From positions 7,060,584 through 7,124,583 of the forward strand of contig JALPQD010000005.1 in the NCBI GenBank assembly GCA_023101885.1: 64,000 nucleotides of DNA. The letters are read 5' to 3'. This document shows positions 11,961-24,268 of this stretch, piece after piece; positions within the stretch are counted from its first letter, which is position 1; each line of letters starts with the position of its first letter. The translations under genes and the position numbers were made by a program. The stretch is from Typhlomys cinereus. Its lineage: Eukaryota; Chordata; Mammalia; Rodentia; Platacanthomyidae. The notes beneath the pieces were generated by a model that saw nothing but the letters and a program-made list of their open reading frames with translations, was not told the DNA's origin and ran no database searches.

Positions 11961-12460
11961 TCCTGAGGTCAATTTTGAGAGTGCATCACTGCTTCTGCAT
12001 GCTAAGACTCCTCTCATTCATGTGCATGTCTTTCCGATCCTGGTGAAGCCCGTGACTTCCCTCCTCTTACAAATGCAAGACGAATGGTTCACATGGGACA
12101 AGAAAGACATGCCTGCCACTCCTCTAGTCATTAAGCATTTTTTCATCTGTTCACATTTTTTACATGTTTATTGGAGTATTAACCTCTACACTTGTTACAT
12201 GTAAAAATGGAAAGCACCTTCCATACTTCATAATTCTTATGACCTACTTTCTGTTTCCATGGCCCGCCTTTGGCACTGACTTAGGTCTACAGTGTTCAGG
12301 AAATGATAATCATCAGCTGAAGTCAAGTGAGTTTAGCTTGCTGGGCACTCAGGCAGGGCATGCGTCCTGCTATTATGCTAAAAGTCACAATGCTTAATTT
12401 GCATTGATATGGCTCACTAAGGTCTAGCCTTTAAGTGACACAGTCAAACAGTGGAGACTA
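11961..12460. other. Unique intron
   Basis: No recognisable exon, RNA gene or repeat. Confidence 0.4.
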
Positions 12461-12464
12461 CACA

Positions 12465-12760
12465 AGAGGAGTCAAGTATGGTGGCAGTGCATTTCAACAA
12501 CCTCAGGGCTGTGGGGGAGGGGCCAGAGCCAAGAGGAGCCCTGGAACTTCCTGGACAGTCAGTCTGTGCGAATCAACGGGCTCCTTGCTCACCGAAAGAA
12601 CACGTCTCAAAAATTAAGAAGGAGACCAATTGTGGAAGATTCCAGCATTCACCTCTGGCATCTACATGCATGTGAACGCATGTACACAAGGACCCACACA
12701 CATGCAAATACACATGCATATATAATACATAAACACACAAAAATACGCTACATTGCCTCA
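12465..12760 (+). repeat. B3-type SINE
   Basis: gtatggtggcagtgcatt, ggaacttcctggacagtcagtctg, then cgtctcaaaaattaagaaggagaccaattg and cacctctggcatctacatgcatgtgaacgcatgtacacaagg follow the B3 3' body in order. The CATG/CACACA tail extends to about 12750. Confidence 0.75.
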
Positions 12761-12764
12761 CTAC

Positions 12765-14865
12765 TCCAAGTTTAAACTTTTCTACTCAAGTACTATGCCA
12801 AAAATTCATTGAACAAATGACCTTTCTAACTTAATAAAATTAATAATAAAATGCTAAAATGTTACATAGAAATTTTTCTAAAAGGATTAAAAAGAAAAGC
12901 ACTGGAAGTATAAAGTTCATTATATAGCCCTAAATGTCAGAATGAAATTGCTGTTTCATCCTATTAACATATGCTAATGAAATGAGAATCAAAGAAAGAT
13001 ATTGTATAATTTTCTTCAAAGATTTTAAATCAATCTTCAAGTGAAAATTTTATGCAGATACTATTTGTGCAGTTACCCTTTTATGTTGCTGATGTAACTA
13101 CAGGATCCAAACACTTGTTTATGCTTCTTGGTTAGTTCATGAGCATTGGCAGCATTGGCAGGAAGAGAGCTCATCTCAACATCAGTTGCGTTGCCAAGGG
13201 AACAGGTCACACCATATATAAAGATAGAACTGAGGAAGGGACATACTCTTTCTCTCTTTCTCTCTCTCTCTCTCTTTCATGCCAGTATGCCTGCATGTAC
13301 ACATGCCAAAGGACTGAACCAGCTTTCTCAAATCACATCCAGCCGCCATGGGCTGGGTCCTCCCACATTAGAAAACCATCTCCCACAGGCCTGCTCAGGG
13401 AAATTCCTCACATCTGTGCCCAAAGACTCAGCACTCCACTGCTCTTCTTTCACCAAGTTAAAACCTGTATCCAACCGGCACACTGGGGTGTTGAAATTGT
13501 GGTCAAAAGACAGCTCTTCTGTGGCCACTGATCGTGATTACATTCTCATTGAACTTTCATTTGTGTAGTTCTAAGAGAAGCTCCAGGAAGATGTGGTGTG
13601 TGTCTCTCACCTGTGAAATGGAATTCACAGATGCAATGAACCTATTTATCAGTGTACCTACACATAGAAGGAAGTTGTTAAATAAATAGCCAATGTAGTT
13701 CAGACACAATCAATGTAAGTTAAATGTAATATCTTCAGAAGTAAAGGCTTTGTTTGCACAAACACACATCTTTCTCTTTTACAACCATATACCATTACAT
13801 GTCAGGGATTCTAAGTAAAGGAGTGAATGCACGGAAGATATTCTACCCGAGTTACTTCCTGCACCTTTGTGTTCTGGCAAACCTATTGCTCTTCATATTT
13901 CTCTAAGTCTGTGTTCCAAAAAACTGTGTCAGCAGCACTCTTTAAAACTGAGAAGTATCCTGTTATTAACTGTGCTTTAATATCATTTCCTTATTTGACC
14001 TATGGAATGAAAACTCCACTGGAGTAGGAAATTGCATTGGATACAAGACATTTCTGATTATAGAAGATCCCCATAAATAGTTCCAAGATCAGTAATTAAA
14101 CGCCAGTATACTATTTAGATTTCTGTCTTCTTCAACTATCTATAAAATTTAAATAATTTGATTGGTCATACTTATTTCAAAGAGATTGAGAACTATACAA
14201 TACTATATATTATGTATAAAAAATCTTGTCAATGCAATTCACTTGTTTTTGAGGAAGTAAAATGTCATATTCTTATTTTCCATTTTCTACAACTTACTGT
14301 GCAAACAATGACATTTTGATAACAGAATACTTTGGTTTTAAGCATCCAGCGATCTAATGTTTAAAATATGTCATTGTAAAGGGCATAGTCCATGATCTTC
14401 ATAATGCTCCTGTGATCTTTCTGTGGTGCTACATTGTGCTATGTTAGACTAGGGAGCTCATGTGGTTTTTGAGAATGACTGCATCTTTAGAACCAAACAA
14501 GTTCACATTTTATGAATAATTGAAAAATTTTTTTAGGCTTAGTTAAAATGTTAGAAAATTCCTGAATATCTAGCATAAGCTTTTAGCAAATTGCATTTCT
14601 TGGTTTGCATTAATTATGTAGAAGAAGATGGAAAGTTTTCCCAAGTTACACATAAAAACATTTCCAAGAACTGTGAGACTGAGACCTGGGCACCTCAGTC
14701 ACTTGGAGGCCACGGAGGTGTCATGTGCAGTAGACAATAGTGAGCTAGAACAGGGAGCAGACAAGGGCAGGAAGGACGCGATGTGCAAACTAGGCATGAT
14801 GTCGTAGGAATTAGTATTAATTAGTAATCTGACAATGTAGAGGTGAGCTTTTTGAGAGGAATGAT
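12765..14865. other. Mostly unique AT-rich intron
   Basis: Contains a (TCTC)n patch at 13246-13278 and nothing else I recognise. The overlapping plus-strand frames at 13139-13568 run through the TCTC patch and show no domain. 12780-13130 and 13990-14660 are strongly AT-rich. Confidence 0.5.
13246..13278 (+). repeat. (TC)n microsatellite
   Basis: Imperfect (TCTTTC) followed by clean (CT) units ending before ttcatgcc. Confidence 0.85.
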
Positions 14866-14869
14866 CTTT

Positions 14870-15185
14870 ATTCCATGAATTGATGTGGGAAGACCCACCT
14901 AAAAAGTGTGTTAGAACATTGCTAGGCAGGAGATCCAAGATTGTCCGAAGACACAGAGCGCAGGTTAGCACGCAGGCATTGCTCATTGATCATACAGAGC
15001 GCAGGTCAGCAGGCAGGCATTGCTCATTGATCTCTCCACTTGCTGTGGATGTGAGGTATCCAGTTCTCTCAGCCTCCTGCTGCTGCGACCTTTCTACTAT
15101 GTTGGACTATAACCTAAAACTATGTATCAATCAAACCCTTTGTCTCCTGAGCTGAGTTGGGTATACCTGTTATAGTATGAGCAAT
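14870..15185 (+). mobile_element. MaLR-like LTR fragment (3' half)
   Basis: ttgatgtgggaagacccacct..., then tgctgtggatgtgagg...tcagcctcctgctgctgcgacc, then accatgttggactataacc-like text and aatcaaaccctttgtctcct match the second half of rodent MaLR-type LTRs, including the degenerate aataaaccc polyadenylation region. It carries an internal 41-bp tandem duplication. Confidence 0.6.
14953..15034 (+). repeat. 41-bp tandem duplication, two copies
   Basis: Copy 1 is 14953-14993 and copy 2 is 14994-15034. Both start acagagcgcaggt and contain gcaggcattgctcattgat. A handful of mismatches separate them. The duplication lies inside the MaLR-like LTR fragment. Confidence 0.9.
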
Positions 15186-15189
15186 GAAG

Positions 15190-17790
15190 CTAAAATAGGT
15201 ATCCAGTACCTAAGAAGTCATGAAAGCATGCATTTCAAATCACAAAACTAACAACTTTTGTGAAATCCTGGTCTTTCTCCCAGGCAGTGAGATCTCTGAT
15301 TTGGTGCCTCTCCTTGCATGTGGTCATTTTAAGTGTCACATCTTCAGCATTCACTGGAGTCAGGCACTAAGTGAGTGAACATTATCAGTAACCCTGTAGT
15401 CTCCTCCATCTTCACTCCCCTGACCTCCTTCCTCTTCCTCGACCATGCCCCAAGCCAAACACAACTCCCCCCACCTCCTCAGATTTGTGTACAAGGTGGT
15501 ATTTCTGTGATTTGGGTGTTTCCCCTCCCTTTTGGGCTGCCAATCCCACCTACAATAGAAACCTAATATCAATAGGATTGATTTCTACTGTGCCTTCTTT
15601 TCCAGAATAGATGAATGATACTAAGAAAATAAAACATTGTTTTTATCATTAAAATTGATAAATGATTATACATGAAGTATTTGCCTCAATATGCTGTGGG
15701 CATGTAGGAATTAACCAAAGATATTTCCTACATTTGTGTATCCATCTCAGGACTTCATCTTCAGTACAAATTTTGGTTCAATGTGTTTCTTCGTAGAAGC
15801 CTGACAAAATGATTTACAATAGAAATAATGACAAGACCTTTTTCAAGGAGATTGGAACCTTTCCGGTGTAAACTTTATATAGCATAATGAATGTGTTGAC
15901 ATTTGTTTCTTATTTGCATACTATAAAAATGAAACACAGGGTACAAGGAGTCCCTGTTAAATTCACATTACCTGGTAAATGAAGATACTCAGAAGGCAAT
16001 GTAATCTAATTAAAATCAAGAAATGTTATTCAATCCAAAAATCACATACTTAAGTGCTTCTAAGACATTATCTGTGCACTAATATTTACCATGCATGCTA
16101 AGCATATGCAGTTCATTAAGAACCCTGGAAGGAAATGATTCCTAAATTTCATAAGATTTTTTCTAATTTGAATATATTATTTCACCTACTCAACTCTTCT
16201 TGAAATATTTTCAGTACAAGTCCAAAACAGAGTCTGAAGACTCACTCTATTCTGTAAATCTAGATGTTTTTGACAGTAATATGTTAAATGCTTAAAAATA
16301 CTAAAATCTATATTTACTTCTTGTATGTGCTCTTGGTTTTCTAACTGTTCTTATTTTCGGCTAGTTCACAAGCTATCAGATGCTAGTTTTGATGCTGTTT
16401 TTATGGAACCACATGAGGTAGTTTTTAATCTTTGTTCTTCCTTCTCCCATATGTAATTACATGATCTTCAAAACTTTCAAAACAAATAGCAGAAAAATAG
16501 CTTTTTGGAATGAAGTAATTATATTACCCGGGTTTGCAATCCTCCAAATTAAGAGTGAATTATACATTTTGCCTAAGAGATATGATTTACCAATTTGAAG
16601 GTGTATTTAAAAACATCTGCAAGCATATGTCTGTCTCAGAAATTATTATATAAAACTAAACAAGGTTAAGAGTTGGAAAAATATAAGATGGAAATTTTGG
16701 GGGAGGGTCATTAATTGCTTGCTGTTTTCATAACTGCTGTATTTATTTTCAAAGAGCATTATAAATTACACAGTACTGATTATTTTTTGATTAATTAGAA
16801 TGAGGAAAGAACAACTTCTGGAATACTGTAATTCAAGAGACTAATTCAAATTCAGCTCCCTTCAAATGTCTTATAATAGCCTTCAATATATCTGTCCTTT
16901 AATGAAAGGGCAGAGAGATGCTCCTGCTACCCACCCCGCCCTGAACAAGTCCCTCTGGTAGCATCGCATACGGGTTTGTGACCAGGAGTGCAGGCTCAGA
17001 TGCAGCCCATGTCCTCACACATCATCTAAGTTCCTGGGTTTTTACATACATGATCCTGAATGTCTGTTCAGAGGACAGCTTTTCCATACGTGTCATTTTC
17101 AAACTAAGCAGAACGAAGGACATGTGGCCTGGCCTTGTTCTTGGACACAAGAAATGACAGAAACAAACGATTCCTTCACTTTTACTACCTAAAAGAATGA
17201 ATGCAGATTGAGAAGAAAGTGGAAGCTTTCTCCCATGCTCATCTTCCTGGAGAAATGTGCCCAGTGAAGGACAGGTAGGACGGGGAGCTACACTTACATC
17301 AAAACTCACCTGTCGCTCAACCTATTTTCTCCCTAGGGTACGTGTCCTCAATAAGGTAACATTAAATATCTCCTTCCTTCGGTTTAAAAGTGATGGGATG
17401 TTTTAATGCTTACTTTAAAGAAATTCACAATAGAGTAGGTAATTATTGGCAATGATTTATTTTCTTTTTCTTCTTGAATCAGGCTAAGTAATTTTCTATC
17501 CATTTTTCTTTAAAGGTATTTTAATCACTTCAAATATCATTTCTCATTAGATATTGCTGAGGTGACCCAAGAATATGCTCTTCTAAATAAGTAACATACT
17601 CATTAAAAATGAGATACAATTATATATACACTTATACAGAACTTATAGATTATGTATGCATACATACATGCACATCTTCTCAGTCAATGCCCCAGTAATT
17701 CCACTGTCAAATAGTCACTCTCAAATTATGTTACAAAAAGAAATGAAACAAAACAAAAAATATAAAATTATTAGCATAAAATAGAAAAAA
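15190..17790. other. Unique AT-rich intron
   Basis: No exon or mobile element recognised across 2.6 kb, making it one of the most repeat-poor stretches of the window. 15900-16900 is AT-rich with several ATTA-core and octamer-like motifs (for example gcatgctaagcatatgcag near 16091). An open frame at 17022-17309 (minus) lacks any recognisable domain. Confidence 0.5.
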
Positions 17791-18024
17791 GGGGCTGGAG
17801 AGGTGGCTCAGGGGTTAAGGCTCTGTCTCAAAAGCAGAAGGTCCTGAGTTCAGATCCCAGGTCCCACATAAAAATGCCAGGGAGTAGCAGTGGCTGCCCA
17901 CACTTCTGGTTCCTGTGGGCAGAGCCCAGGAAATCCCAGAGCTAAGCAAAAAGGAGGTAAAAGCAAATCAGGATGATTCCCAAAGTCACCCTTGGTCCTT
18001 CACAGGAATATGCAGTACCCTCTG

Positions 18025-18064
<40 letters not shown>

Positions 18065-18100
18065 ACACACGCTTAATTAATTAATTAATTAAATTTTAAA
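17791..18100 (+). mobile_element. B2-like SINE, older subfamily
   Basis: It has the same head as the young copies (ggggctggagaggtggctcaggggttaag). It then has aaaagcagaaggtcctgagttcagatcccaggtcccacataaaaatgcc, lacks the GC-rich body variant and has lost CpGs. The (CA)n tract at 18026-18070 and a (TTAA)n tail close it. Confidence 0.85.
18026..18070 (+). repeat. (CA)n microsatellite in SINE tail
   Basis: Nearly pure CA array, interrupted by one CAT, within the 3' tail of the SINE; followed by (TTAA)n. Confidence 0.9.
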
Positions 18101-18264
18101 TTATTTATCAAAATAATCAGATCCTTAGAAACACAAAACTCATCTATTTCCAAACTTTTAAGATTATTTTCCTTTATCATAGTAAAATCTTTAAACTAGA
18201 AGTATAAGTGTTCCTATGTATATTTATAGTTCATAGGCAACCATTCCTTTAAAATCTATTAAGG

Positions 18265-18432
18265 AGCCAGGGAAGGAAGGAGAGAGAGAGACAATGAAGC
18301 AGAAGAAGAGGAAGAGGAAAAGGAGGAGAGGAGAAGAGGAGATAGAGAGGGAAGGGAAAAATAGAAGGCAGGAGAGAGGTGAAGAGTAAAGAAAGAGAGG
18401 AGGTGAGGAGAGGGGAGGGGAGGAGAGATTAT
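18265..18432 (+). repeat. GA-rich (purine) tract
   Basis: About 165 bases almost exclusively A and G on the plus strand (gaagaggaagaggaaaagg, gaggtgaggagaggggagg). The complementary open frames rich in Ser, Pro and Phe here are artefacts of this composition. Confidence 0.9.
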
Positions 18433-18788
18433 TCTTGGACGCAAACAACAAATCAAAACAAACAAAAAATGCCTTTTAGGAGGCTCACAGGACAAACGAC
18501 AGAAAACTATTCTCAACCTGTATATATTTCAGAAATTTCCTGGACTTGGTTGACTCTTCTATTCCACTGTGAGTGATCTTTGACCAATCATCCTTGAGGA
18601 AATAATATTTCCCTTATAAGTGTAGGAACAACTGCATATCCTGGGCTGTCTTTGTGTATAAGGACCCAGAAAGTGGCTTCTTGCATTGTTCCTGATGAAG
18701 TTCCCCCGACATTCCTGCTGCCTCACTCCTAGACAGCACAGATTGTTCTGTAGTAACACCGACTAGTCTATTAACTAGTATGCATGCG

Positions 18789-18792
18789 TGCA

Positions 18793-18822
<30 letters not shown>
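18789..18822 (+). repeat. (GT)n microsatellite
   Basis: Pure GT array following tgcatgcgtgcatg, at the tail side of the antisense SINE that follows. Confidence 0.9.
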
Positions 18823-18823
<1 letters not shown>

Positions 18824-19175
18824 ATACTTGTAAGGCTTTTAGGAAATACATCATGAATTGACTTTGTATGTGCTTGCATCTACAAGTGTGCATTCATGTG
18901 TGACCCTGTGGATGGATGTCACAGCCCACCTTTTGGTGTGCTCTCTTGTTTTTTGAGACAGGACTTTTCACTGACTTAAAACTCACAGATTAGACTAGGA
19001 TGGATACCCAGAAAGATTCAGAGATCCACCCATCTTTGTCCCACCTTCCCAGCTCTAGGATTACAGTCATGTGCACCTGACTTTTTAGTGTGAGTTCTGG
19101 TGACTAGCGTCTAGTTCTCTGCTGGCATGGCGTGGCAAGCACAGAGTTACTTGAGGTATCTCCTAGCTCTGAAAT
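18823..19175 (-). repeat. B3/B4-type SINE, antisense
   Basis: gtgaccctgtggatggatgtcacag, then tgttttttgagacaggac, then ggatccacc-like agagatccaccca and tctaggattacagtcatgtgcacc. It ends ggcaagcacagagttac...tctcctagctct, the reverse complement of a tRNA-like head. The preceding GT array is its tail. Confidence 0.65.
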
Positions 19176-20295
19176 AATGGTCTTTGTATTAACTCATTTT
19201 TTAAAGTTTTTTCTCCCTTGTCGGTGAGGACTCCTTCTTAGGTGTTTCCCTTTAGCTGGTGTGGTAATTTACATGTATGAATACTGGTCACTATAACTTG
19301 ATAAAAACCTAACTAAAAGCTCTCCAGATCATGTCTTCCTATTCACCTACACTGAGAAAACTCTTAAGAATTCATCTCTCTCATTCAAGCAACATGATGC
19401 AAAAAGTTACTATCTGTTCAACAGCTTGTGAGACCTTGTCATTTGGGATAGTTGAAGAAAACACACCCACTGCTGGACGTAGTGCCAGAGCCTTTCAGAA
19501 CCAGTGACTGAGGAAAGTTCTGATTTTCCTTCCTCGTTACAGATCAAATGTTGGTTATACATTCATTTTTAACTTTGAAAAAGCTATTTGTCCTAGTCCA
19601 AGGAATGCAGAACATCTTTCCAGAAGTAATAAACATATCCTCCTGAAGTGCTTCTGTGGTGGTCAGAAGCTGGCATTGCAGGGGATAGGAAGCTTTGTGT
19701 TATTCTTCTTGAGAAAGAAAAGATGATCTATGGGTAAACCCCTAGGGATCCCCGACCTATAAAACTATTAGCAAATACATCTTTAAGCAAATGTGGAAGT
19801 GTGGCTCCATTATCAACTGTGATGACAGGAGAAATACACTTCTTTGGGACATCCTTAGTTCCAAGGTACTCAACAGACACTCCTCCTTCATTCAGACCTT
19901 TGCATCATGTTCAGCCTAGAGGATTTATTATTTGTTCTTTGAGTTCTGTTTTTCTGCCATTCGAGTACAATATATTTGAAAATAATTTATTCTTGGAGCT
20001 GTGCTGTCTCTCTTTGAAAATAATATAACAACACAAATATTAACTAGAGGATTTTAATTTTCAAAGAAAGTCATGGAAAGATCTAGAAGATCTGCAAGTC
20101 TGCATTCTCTTACCCCTTACATAGGATGATATGAGCAGTACTAGTGAGATGTTGAGTTACTCTATTTGCATGTCTGCCTCTGCTGTTACCTCTACTATTA
20201 TGTCCATGGTGGCTTTTTTAAAATATGCAAATTTACAATTTTATATCATTTATATTATCTAATTACCATATGCAATATTAGATTAATTTTGGAAT
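19176..20295. other. Unique intron
   Basis: No exon or repeat recognised. The frame 19801-20028 has no recognisable domain. Confidence 0.4.
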
Positions 20296-20299
20296 TTTC

Positions 20300-20680
20300 A
20301 AACACAATGTGCTTTTGTTGACTCTCCTGCCCCACTTCCCTCCTCCCCATAATCTGCCATCACACCTTCTGTTTCACCCCTCAAGGCCTCCTTCCCCTTC
20401 ATGCCCTTCCAGTCTTACTATCCACCTTTCCTTCCCCACCTTCTGCTTTCCATTCTGTACCCACACTTATCACCACTCACATGCACAGGAAGAGTACGTG
20501 AGCTTTGTCTTTCGGGATCTGAGTTACCTGTCTCTGCAAAATAATTTTCTGCTCCATTCATTTCCAGATAAACTAGATGATTTTGCTTTGGTTTCACAGC
20601 TGAATCAAATTTCATTGTGAATATATACAACATTTTTGTTGTCCAGTCATCCTAAGCCATGTCGTAGTTGTATTTTTATT
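20300..20680 (-). mobile_element. L1 3' end, antisense
   Basis: A C/T-rich block (cctgccccacttccctcctcccc) is followed by tctttcgggatctgagttacc. Then come ttctgctccattcatttccagataaac and agctgaatcaaatttcattgtgaatatatacaacat...gtccagtcatcc. This is the order of the antisense 3' UTR of rodent L1 elements. Confidence 0.7.
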
Positions 20681-21834
20681 CCGTTATTTTACTTTGAAAA
20701 ATCTCCATTGTCATAAAGAACTGCAAATATCAGCTGGTTCCTGTATGCCAGTCATTAGCTTAAATTACCATATATTTATTATTCAAATACTAACCCAAAG
20801 TGCAAATTTCTATTTCTAGAAATAAAATATACAATGTTTTTGCCTCTGTACAATAGAAACATGTTAACTGAAAAACTGAAAAAATATATATTTATTTGTA
20901 TAAATGTGCATTTTTAAACATAGCTACATACAGTAAGCAGAATATTCTTTAAATACCCATAATTGCATTGCCTGTTACATTTGATTTTGATAATATATCT
21001 TATTATGGTGTTTTCACCACAATTCTTTTTCAATATTGAAATACAAATACACTTCTTATTAAAAACTACCAAGAACAGCAAATCCCAAGCAATAAGAGTG
21101 TTAACCATTGTAAACCCTGTCATGTCTCTGAGAAGCAGAGGAATTATCTTGTTATCAATTTAATAATGGAACTTTGAAGTAAATGATGCCATCCACTGAC
21201 ACCAGTAACACTGTCTCTCTGGGGAAATTCATGTCTGTGAGAACTGTCAATCTAGATGGATACGGACATATTAAACATACGCCCTTCAATCCATAAATCT
21301 GCTCTTTCCTGGATACCATAATAAAAAGATTGCTTATTTTGATAAAGACCAGCTATGCAGAATATCTTGGCATTACTGAACTACAACCCTTTTATTTAAA
21401 ACAATAACTGTAGAATGTCTTGGTAAATAATTTAATACATTTTTTTCTGGTTTAATATTCTTTTTCCTTCAGCATAACTCATATGATGTAAACATATCTC
21501 TGAAATTTTAATGAAGTATTAATAACTGCATAAGGATATGAGAAATACCTATAATGCATTCGTTTCCACTATCAAGAAGCTTTTTGCAAAATATAGCTAG
21601 TATCTTTATTGATTTGCATTAGATTTGTCTCTAGTTCTAATTCAGGTGGATATAAGATGATTGATTCCATTAGTAAACATTTTCCCAGGAGAAAATATGA
21701 CAAGAAAAGTTAAAATTATAAAAGTGCACAAAAAGTACAATAGTAGAAATTCAGAGAAATCTTCTGTGCGAGACTACACTGAAGAACAAAATAAAGCAAG
21801 AAATAAATTCAGTCTCATGGCAGCTACACAATGA
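20681..21834. other. Unique, very AT-rich intron
   Basis: No exon or element recognised; long A/T stretches at 20760-21100. Confidence 0.45.
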
Positions 21835-22165
21835 TGTCTGGTGTAATTTGAATGTGTAATGTTTCCCACAGGCTCATGTGTCTGAATATTTTGTCCCTAT
21901 CTGATACCACTGCTTGTGAAGGTAATGGGACCATATGGAAAGACATAGGTCTCTGGGGACAGACCAGACACTTTGATGACCAAGTGCCACCTTTCCTCTG
22001 GCTACTGTAACAGGCACCAGTTTCCTACTTTGACCATTGTGCTTGTCACCATGAATTTCCCATTATAATAGATTCCATCTCCTCTGGAAGTGTAAGCCAA
22101 AACAATGAACTTTCTATTAAGTTGCTTGTATCAAAATAGTTTTTCACAACTCAGAGTAACTGGAG
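21835..22165 (+). mobile_element. MaLR solo LTR, MT type
   Basis: gtaatttgaatgtgtaatgtttcccacaggctcatgtgtctgaat, then a central block, then gtaagccaaaacaatgaac...aagttgcttgtatc...cagagtaact. This matches the MT LTR layout. No target duplication is obvious and no internal region is present. Confidence 0.75.
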
Positions 22166-22304
22166 CAATTTGTATCTTAGCTTCCTGATGCAAATTAAAT
22201 TGCCGTAATGGACAGACATTTAGCTAAAATTTGGTCCAGATGGTATCCATTCTAAGGATCCTAAAAATGAACAAATAAGATGGGGAAAAAGAAATTTCAA
22301 GGCC

Positions 22305-22432
22305 TATCATGATTTGAATGCAACTGGCCCACCATAGGCTCCTGTCCTGAATCTTTAGCTGGTGTTAATGTTTGGGAAGATTGTGGCACCTTTAAAAGGT
22401 GGAGCCTTGCCCGAGGAAGGCATTTCACAGGG

Positions 22433-22489
<57 letters not shown>

Positions 22490-22727
22490 GGGGGGACTTC
22501 AAAGTTTGTAGCCCATTTCTACTTCCTCTTAGTCTGTTTTTCTCTCTGCTTCCTGATAATGTGGTGCCCTGATCTGGCTTTCTGCTTCTGCCTGCAGCCT
22601 TTCCTTCTGCCATGGATTCTCACCATGAGCAACTCTATCCTCTGGAACCATAAGTCGAATCAAGTAGCCCTTTCTTCTTCCTTAAACTGGTCGGTCAAGG
22701 TATTTTTCGCAGCAAAAGAAGAGTAAA
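22305..22727 (+). mobile_element. MaLR solo LTR (MT type) interrupted by a (GT)n array
   Basis: Opens tcatgatttgaatgcaactggcccaccataggctcc, then gggaagattgtggcacctttaaaaggtggagcc. A GT array at 22436-22489 sits in the middle. The 3' half resumes with tctgcttcctgataatgtgg, ctgccatggattctcaccatg and ccataagtcgaatcaagtag. It abuts the SINE that follows. Confidence 0.75.
22436..22489 (+). repeat. (GT)n microsatellite, 27 units
   Basis: Uninterrupted GT array of about 54 bases inside an MT LTR. Confidence 0.95.
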
Positions 22728-22730
22728 TGT

Positions 22731-22966
22731 GAGCTGATGAGTTGCCTCAAGGGTTGCCTCGTAACCAAAAGTACCCGAGTTCCACCCTCAAATCCCACGT
22801 AAAAATGCAGGACAGAAAAAATGCAGGACAGAAATGGCCATAGCCTGAAATTCCAGCTCCAGAAGTCAGTCTGGAAAATCCCAAAGCAAACTAATATGGA
22901 AGTAGAGCAACCCACGGTGATCCCCATGTTACCTTTGGCAGTGCATATACATGTATGCACATGTAT

Positions 22967-23007
<41 letters not shown>

Positions 23008-23010
23008 CAC
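22731..23010 (+). mobile_element. B2-like SINE, older, with internal 17-bp duplication
   Basis: gagctgatgagttgcctcaaggg...ttccaccctcaaatcccacgtaaaaatgc corresponds to a degenerate tRNA head of the local SINE family. gcaggacagaaa is repeated at about 22806 and 22823. The element ends in a (CA)n array at 22972-23005. Confidence 0.65.
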
Positions 23011-24268
23011 ACACACCAAAAGAGTTGCAAAAGTTCAACAAGGTAGAAATGAATTTCTTAGAATGTTCTAGTAGCCATCAACTGACATTTATAATGCTTC
23101 CTGCCATTTTTCCCATCTGTAACAAACACATTTAAAGTAAGGGTAGGGTCTACATGTCCTGAGCTCAACTGACTGTAAGATATCCAGTTGCACTGGAGAT
23201 TGGTTGAATAATTCTCCATAGATACTTATCCTTTCCTATCTGTTTCTAAACTTTAAAAAATACTACAATGTCATTCTGCCAAAAATGTTTTTAACTGAGA
23301 TTTGTGGATTAAAGGGCATATACACTCAAAATTTGTATGCTCATGTCCTATTGATGTTTAGAGTGGGGATACTAATTTATAATCCTACTAATGCTATAAA
23401 AAAGATCCTTTCCCTCTAAGCTCTTAAATTTATCAAATTGCTGGCAGATAACAGAAAGGACACTGGGTTTCATAGTCTAATTGAATATCGGTAAAAGGAA
23501 TATTACAGGATAATATTGTGTAGGAAACCACAAGGGATACTGCATGGCTCTGGCAGAGCCAGTAGTGAGCTGTTGGCATATGACGATCAGAGATCTGGGG
23601 CATAAGGCCCCCAGACAGGCAGATACCAGGATATCTAGAGCCACCGCACAGTGATGCCGCAGGAGGGAGAGTGTCCCCACTTTTCTCGATCTCTTATCTT
23701 TCCTTACCAAACCCAAGTAAAAGCCAAAGAACAAGGTGACCAAGAGATCTAGGTCAGCCTTCTGAGTACACCCCATGCGTGCAAGGGAGAAGAGGGCCGA
23801 GGCATCAAGCTGAAGTTGTTGCGAACACGTGACCATTCACCCGAGTGGAACTCAAGACTGGCTGCACACACGTGGAAGCCTGCGGAGGTCCGCACTCCCA
23901 CGCTGGTCTTGTGCACACTCTTGGCTCATGATTCCTGCTGTGTTTCTGGTTCCCCTTCCATCAAGTCCCATCAAACAGCGTTTTGGGAATCTTTCCAAAA
24001 TGAATCCAAATCTCCTCACAATTCTCATCTCTCCAGGACAAAGTTGAGAGCCCTGGGTGAGCATCGATGACTCTCTGTAGTTGGGCTCCTAAATATGGAG
24101 GTGTCTCTGCAGTCATGGTGCCTGCTACCCCTCTGTTGGTGTTTGACAGCCAAGCAGTACCGAGTCACCTGCTGGTTCCCTTTGGGACCCTGCCTCTGCT
24201 GGTAATGGCTCTGTCTCCTCCACGCCGAAATCCTAAACTTTCCTCGTGATGCCGCTTGCGTTACTTCC
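23011..24268. other. Unique intron
   Basis: Nothing coding recognised. 23820-24250 has a higher GC content and several overlapping open frames on both strands without any recognisable domain or splice-framed exon. Confidence 0.4.

Noticed and set aside
13139..13568. 130- and 140-codon overlapping plus-strand frames
   Set aside because: They overlap in two frames, include the TCTC microsatellite as Ser-Leu runs and have no domain.
24067..24250. Possible exon in the GC-rich 23.8-24.25 kb segment
   Set aside because: Frames open on both strands and no homology recognised; likely part of an unclassified old LTR.
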